A stretch of DNA of 64,000 nucleotides from Nephromyces sp. MM_2019 (Eukaryota; Apicomplexa; Aconoidasida; Nephromycida): NCBI GenBank assembly GCA_015657535.1, contig JADHZB010001371.1:1090-65089 (forward strand), read 5' to 3'. The notes beneath the pieces are model-generated. The model did no database searches and was not told where the DNA came from. It worked only from the letters and a program-made list of their open reading frames with translations. How positions within the stretch are numbered: the stretch's first letter is position 1; every line of letters starts with the position of its first letter. Positions 49,507-61,565 of the stretch are shown here, in pieces. A program made the position numbers and the translations under genes.

Positions 49507-52500
49507 AAGGTTAACTACAGCCAGCTGCACACAAGCTTTATCCGAAAGTTACATGGATACAATTATACTTTCAATTGACAGAACTGTGCTTTAATTTAGC
49601 TGCCCTTCAGACAGATATTCCCTCATATGTCGTTCTATGATGTAATTTCTAGGTAGCTACTAAAATTTATATGGAGCTTCCGCTATAAGTATGCCTTTCC
49701 TATAACTTTAATAGGGAAACATACTTTCTAGCCTCAGGAGGCCTGAAGTATACTTTCTTTCGAAAAAAATTATTTCAGCCTTAAGCGGCTCTTTCCTTTT
49801 CCCACTAATATTTTTGTTTGGCTCGCTTGCTTAGACGCCAAAGTGTACAGCAAAATTAGCGTTTCAAACTACTAAAATGGATGGAGGTACCTAATTGAAT
49901 TTCGATTTACCTCTGTAGAACTCCCACTTGAAATTTATTCACTTATATCACTGGAGCAATAAAAAAATGCTAACAACGAGTGTTCCACTTCTATTCTTTT
50001 TGGAATTGCGTTTCTTGTACAGCTACTATTTTGCTATGACGGGATTTGCACGCTATTTTGCAATGTATAGCAAGGAAAGCATGGCTCTTGGAATTTTTAC
50101 GTACTTGAGCGTAAAAGGCACAGACATGACGACAGTATGTGCCTAGGGAGAAGCGAAATTCTGCTTATTCTATCCCTTCCAATGGCCATCACGAGTAGAC
50201 CTTCATGTGGGCTTTATGTACTTATGTACCACGTTACTCCCTGCATATGAAAATGAAGGGCTTGAAAAAGTTGAAAAGCAAGTTGTTTCGCTACTTTTTG
50301 ATATATCTGCCTTCTCAAATGTATGTTTTTCTCGTAACATGTCTCACGACTAGTTGTGAGCAATGTTTCAAAGTTTTATCATGCAAATTTTTGGATTTAT
50401 ACTGTTGGTGAAGCTTATCTTTATGTTAGGTGAGTACGGCAGTGCCAGCTTTTTGTGGTGATGTTGCTATGGGTTTGCAAGTAAGCTACCACTTTCAGAA
50501 CTTGAGGAGTTTATTCTTAGCTACGGAAAGATATGTCGATTAAATATTTAAAACTGTGAAGGGAGAACAATCAATTATTTGCTATTATTGAAAAATTAAG
50601 AGAAACGAAACAAAAGCAGTATTCCATGCGCTTCTAACGTTTTTTCCAAAAAGATAATGCTCTTGTGGTGGTTGGCTTTTACTGGATGTTAAAGAGCTTA
50701 AATTCGAGTTTTGTGTTTAAGTTGACGTGCTGCAAATTTAGGCATAGTGTCATGTGTCTGCCTAGAGGATAGCAGCGACACTATTCATTTTAAACTCACA
50801 CAATTCCTAAAATATGGTGAGTCATGCTTGAGTTTCCTTTTTTCCCCCCAGGTATGTGCGATTTTTACCCTTCTTTTTTGGTGTAATAACTTCTGTTGTA
50901 CAGCTTTCCCTTTCTGGAACCTTTATAGAATCAACTTGGTAATTACTGCCAATGCTTCTTGCCTGGTGTGTATCTAGTTTCTATAGGGATGCTAGTCTTC
51001 AGCTTTTTATGCTCTGGTTTTGCTGTTTAATTTATCCGTCTGCTTTTTTACATTTTTTGCGGACTCTGGCAGGATCGAAGAAGTTTCAGGCGAATTTTCG
51101 CATGATTGACTAATGACTCTTCCATTTGTAACACTAGTATAAAAAACTACTATTCTGATGCTTAGCGGAGATCTGAAGTTCAAAGTTTCCTTTTATTACT
51201 ATTCGTAAAGCGAAGTATTAACCACTGATTACCCCATATTGGTACAGAACGTGATTACGAATTTAATAACTTCTAGTTTGTTTTTCGCTGTCTGTTCACT
51301 ATATTTTTTCCACCTGAAGAGTAAGTGCGCGCTGGCTCGAAAGCGGTTTACGGCTTAGCTACAACCGGCAGCGAAATATAGCATCACATGATGAGATCGT
51401 AGCTATCCGCTAAGACTAGCGAGTGCGTGTTAGCTTGTTCAAAAAGCTAGCCTGCTAAGCGTGTCATCTTTGATTCCATGTAATCTTTCATAATAGAGTC
51501 ACGGCCAAAAAAATTGACAGAATTGGGCTGCTGCACAGCGTGCCTGTATGAAGCAACTCATCGTGACAATGTTGGCAGCTTGGAATTATACTTTTTGCGG
51601 TCACTGAATCTTTTCAATTTTTTCGCATACACTACAAATGTCAAGTTGATGTAATAGTGCTTCCGTCACGGACATTTTTTTCTTCTTGCGGCTTTAATGG
51701 TTCCCAGCTAGAGGGAGCTCGCAAATCATGCTAATTGGTACTGCAAAATAGGCTGCTCAGTATTCTTTAAGGTTATACCCTATGTTATTAGAGGCGCTGA
51801 AGGGCCAAATTCTTGCGTTATACCTTAAGCAAAATGCATCCATCAATCATTTCTTAAGGCCTTTTATTATCGCATGAAAGTTCATGCGAACTTCGGGGTC
51901 TCCGCAGAAGTATACATGGCCATAGTTGCAACCAAAGCCATTCTGCAGGCTAGCTAAAGCCGCAAACAGCATGCCACATTTTATAGCTAGATAGATTTTC
52001 CAATCGTATAGCGGAAGTTAAAGCCCATAAAATTTTTTGGAAGTATGCAAGGGATCGGTAGTACGCTTCGTAACTCAGGTACGCTGTGCTTCTAAAATTG
52101 CCTCAGTCGCTCAACTCCCCTGGAAATGTCCTGCCCGAAAAAAATCATTTGAAGACTGATTCTACCTTTTGTGGCATTCTATGTCTAGAACTAAGGGAGA
52201 AATGACTTGACTTCACTAGTTTCTCCCAACGAGAAGTTTTCATTATCCTCAACATGCTTAGAATGACATAGGTTTTTGCTAGCACTCTGGAATTCAACTT
52301 TGCAACGTGTTTCAGAAATGAGCTGCGCACAATCTGCGTTTCATACATTCTGCCGATGGACCAAGAGTACTCCAGATGCCTACGGGCGAAATATTCCTGA
52401 TGGCATAATGCTGCTGCCTGGGTTGCTAGCGGCTAGTGACTTGCTGAAGTTCATGTGTAAGAAATGGCATTCTCACAGGATTTTTGCGTGGTGTAGCGAT

Positions 52501-54742
52501 TACGCCCTCCGTAATTACGGCCGTACCATCCTGTATAGTGGTTACTGCACAGTGTTCTAGTATTATCCCCTAATTATTATTTTCGTAAATTGCATTCATT
52601 TCTAAGAATGCTTCCTGCATCATGTACATGAGGCCAGCTCAAACGGAAATGCCTAAAAATTCAGGGCGGTAGGTTCGATGTTCTAGAGATAGATTTTCAG
52701 CCTTAATACTCTGCGATAAGAGGCATGAGCAATCTAGAGGATGCTCAAACTATTCTAAACCAGTACCAGACTACCTACACTATTCTATGCTCGATGGAAC
52801 CTAGCCCTAGATTACTTCAGGTATACCCTCTAGCTGATTCCCGCATACGGATCGCGCATTCTTCCATTGGCGCACGTATAAATATACCTACGTACATGTG
52901 TGCACGCGGACTCCTGTAATCTAATTGAGCATGATATACTGCTTCGTCAGCACCGGTCCACTTATTATGCCATTTCGAAAGCGGGTTCGCTTTTCACTGA
53001 TAGATGAAATATATCGGTTCTTCAGTGGATTCAGCAAATTATAGAGATAATAGTGCTAGCGGCAGCATGCCTTATCTCTTTTTAAAGTCTGGGCAAGAGG
53101 CATGATGTTGCCTTGTGAGTATGCCTATATACCATATTTTATATTTAGATGCAATAGTAGTCAAGCGGTGTCACAAAGGAAGGTGAACCCCTGGAACCTC
53201 GAGGTATTTCGTAAAATTTATTCATGCACAAATAGAGGGTAGGTATAACTATGCACATGTGCCCGAATTTGAGCATATAAGTCCTATTGAAAATTCCTCA
53301 TCATAATTAGTGGAATCTTCTACGATTCGAGTGCATTTGGCTCTTTCATCAGTAATGTGAATTTGCATTTCTAGAAAAAAAGGTACTAACACGTTATTCC
53401 AACCATGTGGGTGAAGATAGCAACGATTATTCGTAGTGAAAATGCCCCTTAGAATTTCCATTTATGATATACTTCGAACTTAGGGTGATTATTCGAGCTC
53501 CTTTTCATGGCTTTAGGTCCATATAATTTAGGTTAAGAAGTAGGATTCTATCTTAGCGGAGCCATTATTCACCGGAATCATCATCCAAGTGAAATCGATA
53601 TGCGGTAAAAAGATATTATTAGCATACTTTAAATATTTTTGATGGCTCTGGAAGGAGTCGAGAGATAGTTCCGCAAGCATACTTAGGAAGCTGGGATCGT
53701 TCGGCAAGTGCATTACAATCACTATGCACTAGCAGCCCCTCATGCAGTCATTAGTTTAATGGAAGCTATGTACAGCCTGGTTTATTCTTAATCGCTCAAG
53801 ATAGAATAAGAAAGCTAGCCTTTGGATGCAGTCAGGGTTATCGCTGCTTAATTCTGACGATTCCCCATACTTCATAGTCCATGCTTTTATTACACGGTAT
53901 GAAGATTACCAAGGCAGCATGTGGATCACAAGCTAATTAAATCATTTCTTAAACAAGCGTCCGTATTGCTGTTGTCATGGTTCTTTAATCAATTCCTCTA
54001 GTGGTTCCTAGGCTTTGGGATAATAACGAGCTACCGCAATGAATATTTATTGAGATGCTCATATAAATGTATTAGAGGCAAACCACACTTTTTGCAAGGG
54101 GAACGAGCTTCTAAAAAAAATTTTTTGATAGCTACGAGAAGCGGGGAGAGATGATTCTAAGCATCTCGAATTACTGCATGCAGTAATAACCTATGTGAGC
54201 CCTCCACATCTTGTAGTTGTGACCGCAGGTTGAGTCCATCCGCACGTAGAGTGGGGCTTTTCATACTATTTTCTTACTAGCTCTCGAACAATGATACCAC
54301 TTTCCTAATACTGGGAGTCCGCTTTTTTCACTAAGTATACAGCTTAGCATAGAAGGGGATATATTACCTTTTCCAAGTATTTACCAAAGGGATATTCTGT
54401 TCCATGTTTGTATTACTTTGCAGTTCGCTATTAATCCTCCGCATCTCTATATATCAATATTAGCAAACTGCTCTTTTTTTCAAGAATTTCTGCAGTATAA
54501 GCTGGGGAAGGATTCGGAGTACACTATCAGATTCACTCTGTTCGGCTAGTTGACAAGCTATGTACTTTTCAAGACCCCTCTTACTCTAACTTGAACTTTG
54601 GATGCGTCAACCTTACTACAGTACGTTTTGAGTGCAGGGGCATGTATCTGCAACATTTGCATCCTCATCACGAGTACCACACGTACCTCCAGGAAAGCAG
54701 CAGTGATAACATTAAGAAGCATGTACTAATTTGAGTAACCTA
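49507..54742. other. 5.2-kb stretch with no supportable gene
   Basis: Only short chance ORFs (for example at 49928, 50205, 50747 and 52276 on plus; 52145, 53249 and 53528 on minus) with no splice partners or family resemblance. An 18-bp perfect palindrome is at 54170-54187. The 3' end should include the promoter of the kinase gene; no motif was recognised. Confidence 0.55.
54170..54187. repeat. Perfect 18-bp palindrome
   Basis: The half-site attactgca is followed directly by tgcagtaat. It lies about 560 bp upstream of the presumed kinase start codon. Confidence 0.9.
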
Positions 54743-57700
54743 ATGAATCCTTATTGGTATCCCATATCATCGGGGGGGCTAGCCTGTGATGTATACGGAA
54801 TCCCTACTACTCTCCGCTCTCCATACTGTTCACGGAGCACCCCATGGTGGGACTGGGGGACTGCTGCCCAGGTGGCGGATACCGTGACAGGCACGCGTAA
54901 TCATAAGAATGCAATCAGATATTGCGACGCTCAAGGGTTCGAAAACGAGCCACAGGCATCAAGATTGCCGTCAGTACCCCTAGCTGATTACTTTCAGCAA
55001 GGCATGCCCGGGATCGGCTTACACGAGAATAAGTATCGGGCAGCAAGCTACGCTCATGAGATAGCTTCTAAAACGGGCACTTTCGAGGATAAAAATGGGT
55101 CGATTGATGAACCAGACGAAGAAGGTAGAATATCTTCTATGCAGCAGGGCATCAAGGCGCAAATAAATTATTTGAACAGAACTCTGTGCCCAAGCATACG
55201 TCATCTATTACCTTTGCTACATGCATTTTTAGACGTAAGGAAAACATGCACATGGATGTAAACTGGAACTACATATTGCATCGCATTGCAAACCTATCTG
55301 ATGAGTTTCTTGTATGTACATAACCTGCTGTTTTCCCCATGAAAGAGGACGCTTCCGGTTTCTGTAATACTATATTTGATATACTTCTTTTGCATTTCTT
55401 CAACTTTTCTTCTTCCGCAGAATATATCTGGTTCAAGCTACCAGAAGAGGTATGGGGTACTTCGCTCCACCCGCAGGATATTCTTACTAATATAAGCAAG
55501 TCTTTCAATATAACGCCTGATCCTGAGCGCAAGCCTTTTAATTTGACCCCCCCTAAGGAGCAGCAACCTATTAAGTTGATCCCCCCCAAGGTGCACAAGT
55601 CTTTCAGCATGAATCCTGCTACTCAGTATCAATCCCAGGAGTGGCATATGTCCACCCCATGGTTAGCAGTGAATTCGAATCCAGACAGTGAGAGCTTTTT
55701 CGAAAATTCAGCTTTGATGCATTTCAACGATTCTGCCCTCATAGCTGCCCAGGGAGGCCTTAGCTCACCATATTCCCTAGGACCCTACATCACAAACCAC
55801 TGCCCACATCCACCAAAAAATGGGTCCCCTCCGGCAGTTTTGCAGCTAAATAAAGAAGTCTTTTATAATCGTACAGCACCTTTAGGGTATCCACACACTA
55901 CGCAGACTCTTACAAAAGTCCTTAGAGATAGCCTAGGAATAAAAAAAAATCCAAACGTAGAAGAGTGTGGGTATGAAAATCTTCGATATAATAAAGGACG
56001 CTGCAATGAATTAAACTCGTCTGAAAGTGAATTATCGAAAAACCCGGAATCTCTAAGGCAAGCTCGGAAAGTTATTTGTTCAGACAGCTCCTGTAATACC
56101 ACTTTAAAAGAAAACTCCAGATTGAACCAAAGCGTTGAAATAGGCCCTCCTAGTAAACATGATATTTCACCACGATGTCATCTTATGCATAGCATTACTG
56201 CGCAACACCTTAAGCAAAGCTACTCAAGATGCTTCGACGAGAATGATAGCAATAGAGGAAAAGTAGGCTGCGGTAAGGTTAATACCCCTGATATTGGAAG
56301 CACTAAAGTGGACTTTAGCTGCATGGGGAAAGCATATTCTATGCAATTCAGCTCTAAAACCCCAGGGTACCCTTGCAAGAATATCCAATCCGGTGACAAA
56401 GCCCAACAAATTGTGGAGCAGGGACATTCTAAATATGATTCTTGCCTACATACTTACGCCGCTGGTTTGGAATGCCACGAATTCTTGGATACAAAGACGA
56501 ACCAAACTGGCCATACAAGTACAGGAAACTCTTATTCAATAAAGAGGCAGCCTCAGATTATGCCTAATTGGACAGGAAAAGCCAGCAAAGAAAACGAAAG
56601 CTGTAATTACAGTCAGGGTTTTCCTGCAAGTTTCGGAAATACTCCAGCAGCTGAAGCAGGAATTAAATGCCTTGACCTGCTTAGCGAAGCAGTGGCTCCC
56701 GCGAATGCATCCCCTCGTGAGATGCCACCGCTATCCGAAGATGAGCATGGTGTGAAGAATGATACAATGAACCTGTCGAATGCGGTAAGTGCACACGCAA
56801 AGCAGTGTGAAACACAACAGGAAACTGGAAAAGTTCAAGAAAATAGTGGCGCTGACATACACCATGAAAAGAAGAGTGATTCGCTGTATGAGGTTGAACA
56901 GGGATTTGAAAAAGAAAGTGCTAGTAATAAGCAAGGCAAACGGGCGGAAGTCCCAAGCAGTGAACCTAATTATTCCCAGTTAACCATTGAAAGAAAGGGG
57001 CAAAACTGGATTGATATTTCTAACATCATTGATGCATTTTCTAGAGAACGCTTATCACCTTATTCAATCGAAGATAATACCATGGGTTCAAAGATTCCAG
57101 AGTCAATGAGAAACGTAAAAAAAAAAGAGAATAATCCTCAAGATAAGAATGCAAATGCAGCAGAAGGTAGCAAAGATGATAGCAACTCCACCGCGCTTTC
57201 CGAACGAGTTGTGGCTCAGTCCGAACAAGTAGAGGACAATGGCCAAATCCAACCAGCTTGTAAATCACACAGTAGCTACCACAAACCAGCTGAAAAAGAA
57301 AAAGACGCAGGCTGTGACGCGCTGGCAGGCCAGCAAGGCAACAGTGCAGACATTGAGCAGCCTTCAAGTCATGACAATAGCATCAAGGCATTGGCTCGGC
57401 ATGAACCCGAGTCCAAGAGCTACGCCTCATCATGCTACGCAGCATATATTCCACCCTCAATAGCTACATGCCAACAGAAGGAAGATACCGAAGATACAAA
57501 TGTGAGTAAAAAAGGTAACAAGATAACTTTAAAACAGCACATCAAAGCTGCTAATAACCAGTCAAAAGAAGGGACAGGTGCATGCATACGTTCTTTCTCC
57601 CGTTTAACTCAAGATGGCAAAGGAAGCCTTGATACAGCAGTAAAAGCGTCATGTGAAGGCTTGAAAGGGTGTCTTCCCTCGCCTGCTGGTAATCCACCAA

Positions 57701-60700
57701 GCGAATCTCAGAGCTCGCACTCAGGTGAGAAGTGCCTGCTGCCTCAGCCTGATGGGGATGAGCATTGTGGACACGAGTCTATGCCGGAGAAATCAGTGGG
57801 CGCTCATATAGTAACAAAAGATAACAAAGCTCAATTTTTATTTAACATCCCATGCAATGAGATCATCGAAAGATCTGAGTACAGGATCATAGGAGAAATA
57901 AGTAAAGGTAGCTTTGGAGTGGTTTATATCGCTAAATGGCGCGGACAACAGGTTGCTATAAAAAAAGCGCGAGGAATAATGAGCATGGAGGCAATGCGAT
58001 CAGTGATAAGAGAAGTTAATGCTTATAGGAATCTTCATCATCCCCTCATTGTAAAGTACTACGGTAAGTAAACTCTAATTATAATATCGGGTGGAACGTG
58101 GCTCTATTCTTTCGGAAAAATATCTGGCTAATTAGTGCTACCCAAGCCTTAAATGAAAGCGTCGGAAGTGTGATGTCAAAATAATTTATGCTATGGGACC
58201 TTGATAGAGAAAGCAAGCTGATGACCTGCCTACGATGTCACTTGCTATTTCTCTTTGCTTGTATGGTGTATAAAAGATGCTTAGCCAAAATAGTTAACTC
58301 TTTCCTTCAGGCTCTCTAAACTACGTTTTGAAAACTTCTACTAGTTCTTCACGCTTTCGCTTTACTACTTGCCTGCAAATGAGCAATCGGGAATGGTTTT
58401 TAGCGACAACTGCATCATTGGCCTACGATGCACCCATAATAAATGATAGAAACAGTCTTAAAGCCGACAAAGCTCTTATGTAAACAGGTAGAGGGCTCTT
58501 CTTCTACATTCCCTTATAAGTATCTCCCTAAATTAAAGATTCAACCTTCTGCCACCAAGCATGAAGTAACTCTGGCATCTCGTAACGTATAATCACAAGT
58601 ACGACTAAGCACTACAGCAGCATCAATGGGGCGGCATCTTTTTTTTAATTTCTACGATAAAATTATCCAAGTATGCATCTTTTCCGCGCGGAACTAAGCC
58701 CATCGCTTACATTAGTTTCATCAGACATTATGGATTACAAGGACTTAAATTGACAAGTGTTTCAGTGGCCTAAGGCCCTCTATATACGCGACTGTAGCAC
58801 TTTCTCAAATGGTGTTAAAGGGGCAGCACAATTAATTCCTTCCTCTGTTAGCGAGTCTCAATGTCGCATATTGAAGTCGTGCTGCATTGCATGTATGGCT
58901 TTTTCACAAACTAGCTTTAAAGGTGGTCCTTTACTCCAAAAATTTACCTACCTTATTCAAAGTAGCGAATACTGTACGATAGTGCATTACAGGCTGCCTC
59001 AACGTGCCCTTATGCCTAATATTTTTACCAGTTATCTTATAAGTTGCTACTGCGTTACCGTGTCTGTTTCTATACCTATTTTCACACCAAAGATAGCGAA
59101 GCAACTTTTGCATGCAAATATGCCATAATATTTGCTACTACGTAAAAAACTCCGTATCAACTCATAGAATTAAGGTGAGCTGAATTAATCATAAACTTAC
59201 ATCTCCTCCTTTGACCCATGTAAAGCTACTTACGCACGAATATTTGCACCACTCATTGGAACCTCCAAATCTCTCAGGAGTCTGCCTGGAGCCTTCATTT
59301 CTGGGAATAGTGACCGAGTACTTGCCAGGCGGAAATCTTCTAGAGGCTCTTGGATGTAAAAGCTCTCTACAGAACTCCGCTACAAGAATGAAATTGGCAC
59401 TCCAACTACTTACGGTTATTCAATATCTGCATAGAAAGAAAGGATTAGTCCATAGGGATATCAAGACAGCTAATTTAATTCTGGACAACTGGGTAAATTG
59501 CTAGTAAAACTCCAAAGCTTCTTCTTAACCTGAGAAGCATCAAATAAATCATTTGAGAGTTAGTGAATAGATTGAGATTACTACAATTGTTCGCGCTTAA
59601 ATATGCACAAGTGCAGTCATTATAGTGTACAATATCAGGTTAGCGTTTACGAAGGTATATTTAATAGAAGCTTAATCAATTGCATAACGAAATATCAGGG
59701 AGTTTCGCCAACCAGTTCAAAAATGCAAGGGAGCGCGTACATTCGCAATTGTTCTCTGGCATTCTAGTTAAGCGCGTAGTTGTGCTAAACAGGGTTCACT
59801 GTGTATGAGCTTGCCTAGTAATAATTGTGCCTAGCTATCAGTTTAAACCGCAAATTCTTAGCTAGCTAAGTAAAGTTTACTTGATCATAATTGCAGTATC
59901 AAAAAGATTTTTCTTTTAGATGATTTGAAGGACACGACATTGACATATGCTGTACGCCATGCGTTACCTGCCTACATGATCACGCCAGGGTTACAAATAG
60001 AGCAAAAGCTAGTCATCTCCTGATACTGTGCCCTTGAAGCTCCAGCCAGCAATAATTCTTTGGTAGAAATCTATAATGATAAGCTTCATGCAAAGATATT
60101 AGCGGAATGCATCAATTAATTATCACAAGCTTACGGAATTCTTCACAAAAAAAAACCCGAAATTGTATGCCTTTTTTTGATACTATGCCGACCACATTTT
60201 AATTAGCCTTTTAATAGAGAACTATCTGATTTGACAAGCCGCTCTGGCATATATGCTCACCCCCAGTAAAATAAGTTTTGCGTGATATTCTAAATTACGT
60301 AGTCTTGAGTGGTTTACAAATTCCCGAAATACTTTTTCAAAGTCAGAAAAACGGCTCATATGGACAAACTTTTGGTGCTATTACGTACAAGTATATATTT
60401 TTATAAGTCGAACTAAGCGCAGTCTTCCCTAGAAAACTAAATTTAATCTACCGTACAATGCTCATATTAATCACTTATCTAAATTACTCTTTTGTGTACG
60501 CTTAAATAATTTCCATATAAATGCAAAATTTTAACTGCAAAACTTTCTATTTTAGAACAATGTAAAGCTCTGTGACTTTGGAAAAACGAGAGAGTTAGAC
60601 GCTGATGGGAGAGTGAAACTAGAAGACAATGGTGGATCTCCGAGATATATGGCGCCTGAATGCTTCGTGGAGGGAAACTATATAAACGAAAAAGCTGATG

Positions 60701-61565
60701 TATGGAGCTTGGGATGCTGCTTGATTGAAATTTTTGGTGGCTCCATACCCTTTGATGGCAAGAAAAACAGCGAAGGTAAATACGCTCAAGCGGTTTTCTG
60801 GCTTTGTGAATACGCGTAGAGGTACTAGTTGTAAGCAACTCAGTTCATGTACAATAGTCACTTAGCGTGGCTTTTTTGTAGTGTGTTAAAAGGGTTATAG
60901 GGATGCTTCACTCCTACTTGTATATCGTATCTGCTGTGACCCAATAATTCCTAGTGTTATGAAAATTACTATTCCTTAAAAGGTGAATTCTATTTTCTGA
61001 TTGCTCTCATACAAATACGTACATTTCAAGTCGTGGTAAAGCTTCCGTAATTCAGGATGAAAATACATCAAATGTTTTTACCTAAAAAGAGACTTGTGCT
61101 TCACAAGATTGGCATCTCTTGCTGTTTTGCATCACATTCAGAGCTGTGACTAACCTAAAAGTATATTGCTCAAGCGAAATTGTCATCAGCTAAATTTGTT
61201 CTTCGTCAAAAAAGTCATTGGGAAATGAAAATAAACATAGCGGCATAATACTATTCATGCTACACTATTTTTTTCCCTTGTAATGTCGGCTATTTTTATG
61301 AGGATGTTAAACTTGCTCAACCGTGAGGGTACAACGTGCGAGCTTGCTTCGTTACGTTTTGATTGCAGATGTTATGAGGGCTGTGCTTATCAACAAGGAG
61401 CTACCTAATATTCCTAGCTGGTTTAACCCTTCCTTGAGGAAAATAATAAGCAAGTGCTTCAAATGGGACCTGCAGCAACGTCCTTCGGTTCGCCAGCTGG
61501 AGGAAGAATTGAGGCAGATCAGCCACAAACAAATCTGCACTGATCACGGAGGCACGCAGTACTGA
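54743..61565 (+). CDS. TKL-like protein kinase with a very long disordered N-terminal region
   Basis: Exons: 54743-55234 (ATG, GTAAGG donor), 55421-58063, 59278-59492, 60556-60775, 61369-61565 (TGA). Exons 2 to 5 join in phase. Exon 1 to exon 2 does not (phase 0 against a two-base start), so exon 1 may link through a missed exon or translation may begin at the ATG at 55339. The first thousand or so residues are low-complexity, with a short repeat of the type KPFNLTPPKEQ / PIKLIPPKVH near 55500-55610. The kinase domain begins about 57885: glycine-rich loop ISKGSFGVVY (the first Gly is Ser), VAIKK (ATP-anchoring Lys), the helix-C Glu in IREVNAYRNLHHP, HRDIKTAN (catalytic Asp), DFG, MAPE, DVWSLGC and a final RPS. 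All catalytic residues are present, so it should be active. Sequence style (RGQQVAIKK, KxxN, MAPE) fits tyrosine-kinase-like Ser/Thr kinases. Substrate and location are unknown. Confidence 0.87.

Noticed and set aside
58757..59128. 123-codon plus ORF between kinase exons
   Set aside because: Lies in the intron between the phased exons ending 58063 and starting 59278; no kinase features.
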